Below are positions 18,038 through 26,930 of a stretch of DNA of 28,136 bases, in pieces. Both the position numbers and the translations under genes were made by a program. Numbering within the stretch: position 1 is the stretch's first letter; the number at the start of each line of letters is the position of its first letter. Source of the stretch: Entophlyctis helioformis. Lineage: Eukaryota > Chytridiomycota > Chytridiomycetes > Chytridiales > Chytriomycetaceae. The stretch spans positions 1 to 28,136 of the forward strand of contig JAHLKH010000267.1 in the NCBI GenBank assembly GCA_025526915.1, in the 5' to 3' direction. The notes under the pieces are model-generated. The model searched no databases, was not told the origin of the DNA, and saw only the letters and a program-made list of their open reading frames with translations.

Positions 18038-19142
18038 ATGGCCATTGCTCTGTCCCCACCACCACCCTCGACACTGGCTGCACACTCGACTGCAGCACCA
18101 CCACACTCCCCACAGGCACCGCACTCGCGCAGAACCGCCCGCTTCGCCCCCACCATCGAGCTCGTCCGCCTCTTTGACCGCTCGCTGCCGCCGTCCGCCG
18201 TCGCCGCCCTGCCCTCGCTGCCCGTCCCTGACATCCGCGACCTCGACTGCCCGTCCGTCTCGGCCGCCTGGCTCCTCGCCCGCGCATGGACCATCCCCTC
18301 GTCCAACCTGCCCCGCTCGCCCGCCTTCCACGGCCGCCTCGTCGTCCTCGAGTCGCTCGGCATCGACGCCGATCCCCGCCCCTCGTACTCGCACGGCTCG
18401 TCATCGCTGTCGCCATCAATGCCATCATCGCTGCCATCGCACGTCTCTTCATCCACATCGATGATGCTCGACGATGCCCTCGATGCCCTCGCTGCACCCG
18501 CCGCCCTCGTCGGCTCCGTGCTCGTGCGCAACATCGCCTTTGCAAAGTCGGTCTTTGTGCGCCTCTCCACCGACGGCTGGCGCTCCTTCTCGGACCTGCC
18601 CGCCTCGTTTGTCTCGGTCGTCTCGCCGTCCATGGGCGACTTTGTCGGCGTCGACCGCTTCTCGTTTGCCCTCGACCTGAACGGCCCGCTCCTGGCCCGT
18701 CTGTCTGCATCCTCTCCCTCGTCGTCGCCTCCATCCTCGCCATCTCTAGCTTCTCCAGCTGCCCCGCCTGTCTCGCTGCCCGTCGAGTTTGCCGTGTGCT
18801 TCCAGGTCGACGGCGCCGAGCACTGGGACAACAACCTCGGTGCAAACTACTTTGTGACGCTGGCTCCCCCGGGCGCTCTCGCCTCGGATCCCGCCCAGCT
18901 CGGCAAGCAGCAGGCCCAGCTGCGCTCGCTGCCGCTGCGCCGCCCCCGTCGCCGCTCGTCGCTCGCCTCGCCCATGTTTGACAGCTTCAACAAGTCGCTG
19001 CAGTCGCCATCGTCGCCATCGCCGTCTCCCTCTCAGCCAAAGCTGCTCCACCAGAACAAACAGCAGCCGCTCTCGGTCCCATCGATCCCATCGATTCAGA
19101 TTCAGCCGCTGCACCAGCAGTCGCTCCACCAGCAGTCCCAGC

Positions 19143-19176
<34 letters not shown>

Positions 19177-19804
19177 GCAGCAGCACTTGCTGCATCACCA
19201 ACACAATGCTCCTCGCACCACTCGCATCGTTGGCTTTGCCTCGGCTGCCTCGTCCTCTGCTCAACAACAACAACAGCAGCAACAAACACCGGCTCGCGTG
19301 ACCCCCATCTTGCAATCTCCGCCGCCGCTTGTGCCACCACAGCCCTCCGCATCCGTGCTGACATCAGCTGCTCCCGCTCACGCGACCCCTTCCGTCGCCG
19401 TCCCCGTGTCCCTCAAGTCGTCGCCGCTGTCATCGCGCTTCTCGCCGTCGTCGTTTGCCGCCGCCTTGGCCTTTGCATCGCCTGCATCGCCCGTCACCCC
19501 AACGGCCTCCTCTCCGGCTTCCTCCCCTGCCCTGGCTCCGTCCACGCCAATGGCCATTGCCATGGCCATCTCTACAGCATCGCCCACGTCGCCGGCAACA
19601 ACCAGCCTGTCCATGTCGGCACCGGCCCCGTCGTCGCCCATGTCGCCAAAGTTCAGTGCCAACAACAGCCTGCACAGCCACGCCCGCCATCTCGCGGCAA
19701 TGCAGCCGCCTCGCTTCCACCACGCGTTGGCGCCGTCTCCGTCGCTCTTTATGCCCGTGCCCGTGCCGTTTGCCGTCTCTCCCACAACTGCCCGGTGCAG
19801 CTGA
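18038..19804 (+). CDS. PP1 regulatory (glycogen-targeting type) subunit with CBM21 domain
   Basis: 588 aa, single exon. Residues ~159-274 form a CBM21 domain: VLVRNIAFAKSVFVRLSTDGW, then DRFSFALDL, LPVEFAVCFQVDG and EHWDNNLGANYFV. This is the glycogen-binding fold of the Gac1/PIG/PPP1R3 family, which brings protein phosphatase 1 to glycogen to activate glycogen synthase. Near the N-terminus RRTARFAPTIELVRLFD (31-47) aligns with the family's PP1-docking region, but the RVxF motif is degenerate (TARF). The C-terminal half is low complexity: Ser/Pro-rich, with 15 consecutive Gln at 19139-19183 and 8 more at 19262-19285. It is probably disordered. The start at 18038 has a good context (gccATGg). 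The frame stays open upstream to 17546, but that part is low-complexity 5' flank. The downstream gene starts only 127 bp after the stop. Confidence 0.85.
19139..19183 (+). repeat. (CAA/CAG)15 polyglutamine tract
   Basis: Fifteen in-frame Gln codons, mostly CAA, in the CBM21 protein. A second run of eight lies at 19262-19285. Both are in the reading frame of the gene and are likely length-variable between strains. Confidence 0.9.
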
Positions 19805-19931
19805 TGGATCCCAGCAACGCAACACTCGAGCTGTCACATACGTTTCTGTCTATTTATTAAACCTTGCTGTTGTAACCACCACTTGGAGTTGTTCCTGCAG
19901 TTGATCCGCTGCGTTGAATCTGTGCAGTCAG

Positions 19932-22268
19932 ATGCGCGTTGCGGTCGTCATCAGTTGCGTGCCCTCTCATGCACACACACACACACACACACACGCAGAC
20001 TGACACGGCCCTCCAGTCAGTGACAGAGTGTCGGCCGGCACGGCCGTCGACCGCACCGGCCCTGAGCTCGTCGGCTTTGTGCAGCGCCAAGCAGGCTGGT
20101 CGCTCGTGCCCCCACTGGCACCATCGCAACCACCGCCACAACAACCACCACCAGCCGTCACGGCCGTCGTGCCCGACACCGCCCAGGCCATCCAGTCGGC
20201 CATCCGGCGCCTGACAGACAGCCCGGCGTCGTCGCCGTCGCACGCCGACCTGGTGCTCACATCGGGCGGCACAGGCTTTGGCGTGCGCGACATGACGCCC
20301 GAGGCCGTGGGTGCCCTGCTCGACCGCGCCGCGCCGGGCCTCGTGGCCGCTGTGCTGGCGGCCGGTCTGGCCAAGACGCCGCTGGCCGCGCTGAGCAGGC
20401 CGGTTGCCGGCGTGCGCGGGCACTCGGTGGTGCTGACACTGCCCGGCAGCGTCAAGGGTGCACTGGAGAGTGTCGAGGCCGTCGCCGGCGTGCTGGGCCA
20501 TGCCGTCGAGCTGGCTGTTGGCGAGGATCGCGCGGGCGAGGCGTTTCACGAAGCCCTGAGCGGATATGTGCACGGGACCGCAAGCGCGAGTGGTGGTGCG
20601 AGTGCGAGTGCGAGTGGTGGCCACGCTCACGGGCACGGGCATGGCGGCCACAACTGCAGTCGGCACGATCACATGGAGCGCAAGACAGACAGTGCGAGTG
20701 CGAGTGCGAGTGCAGGCTTCCTCTCCAACGACCCCAGCCAGGCCGTGACGCGCCGCGCACGCGTGTCGCCGTTTCCCATGATCTCCTTTGACGCCGCCCT
20801 CGGGCTGGTGCTCGCCCACGCGCACGTGCTGGAGCCAGTCGACCATGCCGTGAACGCGTCGCTCATTGGCCACATCCTGGCCGCCGACGTCGTGGCCGCA
20901 GAGAACGTGCCCGCCTACCGCGCGTCGATCGTGGATGGCTATGCCGTGGTGGCTGCAGACGGCCCGGGCACCTACCCGCTGGCTGGCATCGCAACGGCAG
21001 GCTCGGCCATGGCCACTACCACCGCGACGACATCGCTGTCGTCGGGGTTCGTGTCACGGATTGCGACGGGTGCTGCTGTGCCGGCCGGTGCAGACGCAGT
21101 GGTCATGATTGAAGCTACCGAGATTGCCGAGACGTCCGCAGACGGCACCGAGGAGCGCGCCGTGCGCATCACCGAGTCGGTCGCCCCGGGCCAGGACATC
21201 CGCGAGATCGGGTCCGACGTGCGCGCAGGCGAGACGGTGCTGCGGGCCGGCCAGACGGTGACGGCCGTGGGCGGCGAGATGGGCGTGCTGGCATCGGTCG
21301 GCGTCACGCGAGTGGCCGTGGTGCGCAAGCCCGTCGTTGCGCTGCTGTCGACGGGCAACGAGGTGGTGGATGCCGCCACGGCCGGGCCGATCCCCCTGGG
21401 CGGCATCCGCGACTCGAACCGCCCGGCGCTGGCGGCTGTGATCGCGCAGGCTGGCTACCAAGTGGTGGATCTCGGCATCGCGTCGGACGAGTGCGTGTGC
21501 CGTGCCATCCCGATCCCACCCCATCGTGTGTTGTGTTGTGTTGTGTGGACAGACGGCTGACGCGCCGTATGCAATGGTGGGCACGGCTGCAGTGCAGAGA
21601 CGCTGGCACAGACGATCCGGACGGGCCTTGAGAAGGCGGATATCCTGATCACGACCGGCGGCGTGTCCATGGGCGAGATGGATCTCCTCAAGCCCGTGCT
21701 CGAGCGCTCGCTTGGCGCGACGATCCATTTCGGCCGCGTGGCGCTCAAGCCGGGCAAGCCCACGACGTTTGCCACGATCCCCGCAGACGGCAGCGGAAGT
21801 GGCAGTGGGCACCCGAAACTCGTGTTTGCGCTGCCGGGCAACCCTGTATCGTGTCTTGTCACGTACATGCTGTTTGTCGTGCCCGCGTTGCGTCGGATGG
21901 CCGGATGGGCCGTGCCGACGCTTCCGCGCGTGAACGTGAGAGTGAGTCGTCGTGTCCTACTCTTTGTTGGTAGTGTGCACGCACTGACTGACTGACTGAC
22001 TGACTGACTGACTGACTGGCGGATGGCGGGTGGCGAGCAGCTGGCAGCCGAGACCGATCTCGATCCAAGACCCGAGTTCCACCGCGCGCGCATCGTCTTC
22101 ACGCCAGCCGGCTTTGTTGCGCACAGCACAGGCATGCAGCGGTCGTCGCGCGTGCAGAGCATGAGCACGGCCAACGCGTTGCTGGCGCTGCCGGCCGCCT
22201 CTTCATCCTGTCGCCGGCTGGCTGCGGGCACCATCGTCGAGGCGGTCGTCATTGGCGATCTTGCCTAG
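19932..22268 (+). CDS. Gephyrin/CnxE-type molybdenum cofactor biosynthesis fusion (MogA-MoeA)
   Basis: The exons are 19932-19953, 20017-21490, 21593-21941 and 22041-22268, together 2073 nt (690 aa). The N-terminal G (MogA-like) domain shows SDRVSAGTAVDRTGPEL (9-25), LTSGGTGFGVRDMTPEA (~88-104) and LPGSVKGALE. It adenylylates molybdopterin. A His/Gly/Ser-rich linker (HAHGHGHGGHNC) follows. The E (MoeA-like) domain (~253-690) shows VDGYAVVAADG, LLSTGNEVVD, IRDSNRPALAA, LITTGGVSMGEMD, LKPGKPTTFA and LPGNPVS. It inserts molybdate to give active Moco. The G-then-E order is that of animal gephyrin and fungal CnxE; plant Cnx1 is the reverse. The 22-nt first exon is chosen because MRVAVVI joins the SDRVSAG motif in phase across a 63-nt intron containing a (CA)n tract. 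Its donor (gttgcg) is weak. Only 127 bp separate it from the gene upstream. Confidence 0.9.
19971..19994. repeat. (CA)n microsatellite in intron 1 of the Moco gene
   Basis: About eleven CA units fill much of the 63-nt first intron (19954-20016). Length change here would alter intron length but not the protein. Confidence 0.85.
21983..22018. repeat. (ACTG)9 microsatellite in intron 3 of the Moco gene
   Basis: Nine perfect ACTG units lie inside the intron 21942-22040. ctgac units resemble branch-point sequences, so the tract may offer several branch sites. That last point is an inference. Confidence 0.85.
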
Positions 22269-22556
22269 CCACCCTTCTCGCCTCCTCCCTTCCCCCCCTC
22301 TATTATCGCCCTTGTTTGCGTTGTGTCGAGTGCGGTCAAGGATGGTGTGATGGCAATGAATGCATCATCATTCTCATGTGCATGACCGGGGGACATTCGC
22401 TGTCGCGCCATCCAGGCGATCCCAGATCCATGGACGAGTGCACAGCAACAAGGCCATGTATGGCAGAAATGGTTTTATATATCGCTGCTGACTCGGGGCT
22501 GGTGGCGGTAGTGGCAATAGCATGGATAGTCGGTTGTCCAGAGCAGTGTCCCAGAA
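22269..22556. other. Convergent intergenic region
   Basis: About 290 bp separate the stop of the Moco gene (+) and the stop of the first 7TM gene (-). It must hold both 3' ends. There is no clear AATAAA on either strand. A tatataaaa string is present on the minus strand near 22475-22484. Confidence 0.5.
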
Positions 22557-24354
22557 TCATGCGTCGTTCTGTGTCGACGGCACGCTCGTGTAGCCGTGAT
22601 GGAGTGCCGGGCGGTTGAGATCCGACGCCACGGACGCAAGCCGCGATGCCGAGGTGGTGCCAGGAAGCGTTGTGGCGGACACGTTGGTCGGCAGCGCGTC
22701 AGCCGAGTCGGTTGTGTGGGCATCGCCAATGTTGACCATGATCGCACAACCATCCTTGTCGCCATCGTAGTGGGAGTGGATCGGGTCGTGACCGGTGGTA
22801 CTGACACCGCCACCACTAATGCCATGGCCACCACGACTACCGCCATGGCCATGGCCACCACCCGTGTCACCAGGCGCAATGCTGCTGGTGCCGCTCAGTG
22901 CCGACGAGAGCATACCCGAAGCCGTCGTGGTGCTGTACCCGCCGGCGGCAATCTCCCGGCCAGCGAGCAGTAGCCGCTTGAGATCGACAATGACCTGCCA
23001 GACGACGATGCACGACAGCGAATGACTAAACCCGCCGACGATAAAGTAGTTTTGCGACATGCGCCAGCCGGCCGAGGGCGGCGGTTTGGCGACCTGGGCA
23101 GCAGTGTTCATGGCAAAGCAGAGGACGAGGTTGCAGGCCATGAGGAGGACGACGTTGCAGGCGACGCCCGTGATGGCGGCGTCGCCGGCGCTCATGGAGA
23201 GCTGGTAGCAGCAGAACCATGGCGCGACTTGGCTGCCGGTGGACATGGACGAGCGGCGCGATCGTGGACGTCGCACGCGTCGCGGCGATGGCGATGGCGA
23301 CGGTGACGGTGCGGGCAACGGTGAGGCTGCGGGCGATGGGCTCGTGGCAGAAGATCGAGGCGTGGCGGCGGGCGAGGCTTTGGCGTTGAGCATGACCCAC
23401 AGACCTCTGTTGGGTTTCATGGACGGGGAGCCGGCGGGCAACAGCGCGTTGCTCTCGCGCGTGCGGGGGTCGACGGCGCGCGCACTGCGGATCGTCTCAA
23501 TGACCTGTGCGCGGATATGGCTGCGGCTCTTGTACAGCGTCCACAGGGCAAACAGGAACACGCACTCTTGCGGGCCGACGCTGAGAAGCGGGAACAGGAA
23601 CGTGTACGCGTACCACTAACAGGGGGGCGACCGTGTTAGTCCGGTAGCCCGTTGAAGGAGCCCGTCGAGGCGGTGGAGGGGGGCGAGCAGGGAGGGGAGA
23701 TCGCGACAGCAAGATCGCGGCGCGTCGACGTGGCGGTCTCCCGAAATCGCCCCGGTCGAGCGAATGCGTGTTCTGGTGGTAGGAGGGTGCCGTTGAATGG
23801 GATGGAAAGCAGACACTCAAGCGAGGCAGCCAACGAAAGGGGAGAAAGGGAGAGTGGCATGACAGCAGAGAGAGAGGGGGGGGCATCCGCATTACCTTTG
23901 CCATCCAAAAGTTTTCACGGGCCGACACAAAGTAAATGTAGAGAAAGTACCGTGGTGTCATGGTGCTGGCCCAGATAACGGTCAAGAGCGCGGCCACGGC
24001 GTTGGGAACCCAGTTGGGAATGGACGGGTCGACCGAGGCAAAGATGCTCATAATCTCGCGCATGACAAAGGCAAGGAGCCAGACGGACGTTGAGATGGTG
24101 TCTGTGCGGGCAATGGTGAGGGCAAAGTTTGTGCCGATGTACGTCGAGTACAGTGCCGTGAGCTCGTAGACGAGGTTGAGCAGCGTCATGACCCAGAAGA
24201 GGATGAGAAAGGGCGTCTGGCGGGTGTAGAGCGTCCGTGTGATGACAAAGAGGTGTGCGGCGACCAGCGGGATGACCAGGATGGTCAGCGTCAGGCCGGC
24301 TATCTCCAGAGCGTTGTCGAAGCGCGGCGGGTCAAAGACAATGACCGTCGACAT
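22557..24354 (-). CDS. Seven-transmembrane protein of unrecognised family, paralogue 1
   Basis: Two exons, 24354-23896 and 23615-22557, joined in phase 0 across a 280-nt GT-AG intron; 505 aa. Hydrophobic segments lie at about 15-38, 47-72, 86-105, 114-140, 154-181, 298-323 and 343-366. Basic residues cluster after segments 1 (RTLYTRQ) and 5 (YKSRSHIR, RRVRRPRSRRS), so the N-terminus is predicted outside, with a long (~115 aa) basic Ser/Pro-rich third inner loop and an inner C-tail, as in GPCRs. Family motifs shared with the two neighbours are FDPPRF, VMREIMSIFA, DPSIPNW, TPRYFLYI, APWFCC, GDAAI, AMNTAAQ and VWQVIVDLKRLLL. The C-tail is Gly/His/Ser-rich. I do not recognise the family; no DRY or NPxxY motif of class A receptors is seen. 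A sensor or receptor role is only a guess from topology. The start at MSTVIVFDPPRF is supported by the paralogues. Confidence 0.75.
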
Positions 24355-24843
24355 GGCCAATTCAGTGTCGAGACAGGGTCGTTGATGCTGGTATGGTGTG
24401 GTTGCCGAACAGATGGTCAAGTTGTCCCAGAGCCGAAGAGCGTGTCGCAAACCACCGCCGCTGATTCTCCCGCTGTGGCGGCCGACAGCGGCGCGGCCGA
24501 ATGCGACGCGAGGCGACTAAACGCGCCGTGACCGAGCGTGACGTGACCGAGCGTGACACGGCCAAATGTGGCGCGAGATCCAGTCGCATCCAGCAGTTCT
24601 GAACAAACTCGGCGAGGTTTCAAACGGCAATGTGTGTCACAGACCTCATCTCGGAATGCACGGATTCAAGGGGTCGCGGCACTCTCAGCAAGCGAATGAG
24701 GCTAGCACCACCAATGACCGAAAGGCTCTCCACATTGAAAACGAAGGCTCGGGGAGAATGTCTCTTGCAGGTATTGGCGCGTACTTCATTCGCCAATAAG
24801 AGGCACCGGCACGTTGCCAGAAACATGCCTGCTGCTGCTCGTC
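24355..24843. other. Intergenic region between 7TM paralogues 1 and 2
   Basis: About 490 bp between the stop of paralogue 2 and the start of paralogue 1, both on the minus strand; it should hold the promoter of paralogue 1. A short direct repeat, gtgaccgagcgtgac, occurs near 24528-24558. No gene is seen. Confidence 0.5.
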
Positions 24844-26217
24844 TCATGCTTCGTTCCCATCGATCGTCATGGTGCTCGACTGTAGCGGCTGCTTCTGTCG
24901 CTGGGCATACCGACCACCACCGCCAACACCAACACCGGCCACGTGCGGAAGGTGCGGAAGGTGCGTGGTCATAGTACCATGGGACGTCTCGACCGCGGCG
25001 CTGAAGCTGGAGTGCGTCATGCCGGGATGGCGGTGGTCAGCAACGAGGAGCCGCTTGAGGTCCACAATGATCTGCCAGCAGATGACGCAGATGATGGAGG
25101 TGCAAGCGCCGCCAAGCGCATAGTACTGCTGCGACAGGCGCCATTCGAACGAGGGCGGCGGCAAGGCTGTTATGGCTGCGGCATTCAGACAGTAGCTGAG
25201 AATGCTTTGGCAGGCCATGACGGCAAGCATGTTGAGGGCAACACCTGCAATGGCCGCGTCGCCGATACGCATCATGGCCAGGCCGCACAGGAACCATGGT
25301 TGGACAAAGCCCTTGCGGTGCGCGGTGCCTGGCGGGCTGGCCGCGCGTATCAGCGACGATGGCTGAGCGGTGCTCTTGGGCTTTGCAGGTGCCAGTGACC
25401 ATTTCGAGCCAGTGTCGGTGCTGCTGAAATCGGCATAGCTCTGCGCCATGAGCTCGCGGATACTCTCCCGCTGCTTGTACAGCGTCCACAGCGTGAATAG
25501 AAACACAAACTCGTAGATGACAAGTGCCAAAAGCGGGTTGAGGTATGAGATGGATCCCCACTGTCGTGCGGAGCGCGAGACGCGAGACGCGAGACGCGAG
25601 ACGCGGGATGCGAGACGTGAGATGCGAGACGCGCGAGTCGCGAGGTTGGCGAGGGGTGCGAGACGCGAGATGCGAGGGGTGCGAGCGAGGGTCAGCAGAG
25701 ATCCATTTGTGCCAAACACAATAATGGAATAATGGTCATGTTCGAGTCATGCTCTGCGTACCTTGGCGATAAAACTGTCCTCACGCACGGACACGTACAA
25801 GATGTACAAAAAGTAGCGTGGCGTCATTGTAGCAAAGAAGATGACGAGCAGCAAGCCACAGACGACATTGGGAGCCCACGCCGGAATAGACGGGTCGGCT
25901 ACCGCAAACGTGGTCATGATTTCGCGCAGGACAAAGGGCATGAGCAGGATAGTGGAGCTGGCCAGGTCCGTGCGAATTATGGTCAGGTACACGTTGGTGT
26001 TAATGAAGGTCGTGTAGAGGGCCAGGAACTCGTAAGAGAGCGAGCAGACAGCCTGGACGAGAAACACGGCGAGGAACCAGGTCCGCTTGGACTGGTATGC
26101 GACGACAATGCGGTACAGGTGCCAGATGAGCATGGGTATGACGCTAATGGTCACGACCAGCCCGATGACTTCCAGCGCGATGTCGTAGCGTGGCGGGTCG
26201 AAAGTAACGACTGTCAT
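24844..26217 (-). CDS. Seven-transmembrane protein of unrecognised family, paralogue 2
   Basis: Exons 26217-25762 and 25560-24844, phase 0, separated by a 201-nt GT-AG intron at the same codon position as in paralogue 1 (after IAK, before WGS). The protein is 390 aa. It has the same seven hydrophobic segments: ALEVIGLVVTISVIPMLIW, TWFLAVFLVQAVCSLSYEFL, STILLMPFVLREIM, VVCGLLLVIFFATM, a segment after WGSISYLNPLL, one after GDAAIAGVALNML, and YYALGGACTSIICVICWQII. Shared motifs are FDPPRY, VLREIM, DPSIPAW, TPRYFLYI, QPWFLC, GDAAI, PPPSFEWRLSQQYY and IIVDLKRLL. The inner loop between segments 5 and 6 is shorter than in paralogue 1 and of unrelated sequence. GPCR-like topology is inferred; ligand and role are unknown. 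Confidence 0.75.
25569..25690. repeat. GAGACGC minisatellite in the intron of 7TM paralogue 2
   Basis: Repeated gagacgc/gagatgc heptamers, in places alternating with short cgagg-type spacers, fill more than half of the 201-nt intron (25561-25761). The repeat is purine-rich on the plus strand and pyrimidine-rich on the transcribed sense strand, close to the acceptor, where it could act as an extended polypyrimidine region. Confidence 0.8.
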
Positions 26218-26930
26218 GATGGACTCGCGGTTGCAGAGACGCACGGGTCGCGAGCTTGCAGATTCAAGGCAAAGATTATGCGGGACCACAATATGCCGCA
26301 TGCGGCTGGGCATGCTGGCCGACGCGCCACTTGCTCAAAGTTGCATAGCAATGCCAGCCGCTTCACGCACCTTTCAATGCATCTAGCTTGGCTCATTGAC
26401 AATACCCTGTTGTCTCTGCGGAGTCTTGTGCAGCCTGCTGGCCAATGCGCATTTCTGCCATTCAAAGCTCTACAACACCAACCACATGAATCCACAAGAG
26501 AGCACGAATTCTCTTCTAACAGAGCAGGCAGAGGCATCAGCAGAGGGCTCCTATCGTGGCTTGCCAATGCCGATCAGCAGTCGGTTTGGACGACTGATAC
26601 AGCCGTGGCGGGCAGCGACTTCACGGATGCCACTCGCATGAGGCGTAGCAAATGGCATACCATACACGGTCGTCATCTGGCTGCCGACAGCTTCACCATC
26701 TCAAAGCAGCAGCATCAAGTCACACGAGATCAAACAGCGTGTATTTGGAGGATCAGCACACAAGATTTTGTAGAGGGGTTGCGTTACGGGAAACGAAGAC
26801 GGCAAGGCTGGCATGCATGCATGCGCCTTGAGGCTAAAAACGTGGGGATCGGGCAGGTAGTATGGTATGGGGGAAACACGAGGGAGTACAAGCGCGCATG
26901 GACAAGACAGAAACGAGGCCAAGACCCAGA
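26218..26930. other. Intergenic region between 7TM paralogues 2 and 3
   Basis: About 710 bp between the stop of paralogue 3 and the start of paralogue 2, both on the minus strand. No gene is recognised. An open plus-strand frame crosses it, but it is antisense to paralogue 2 and has no family features. A gcatgcatgcatgc run lies near 26811-26824. Confidence 0.5.

Noticed and set aside
17985..18845. Minus-strand open frames of 286 and 279 codons over the CBM21 gene.
   Set aside because: They are antisense to a clear CBM21 protein; Arg/Gly-rich and Ser/Glu-rich shadows of GC-rich Ser/Pro codons.
25561..25761. 7TM paralogue 2 intron as a coding Arg/Ser-rich insertion (length 201, a multiple of three).
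   Set aside because: Reading on from exon 1 meets a stop after four codons, and the paralogues have introns of other lengths at the same position.
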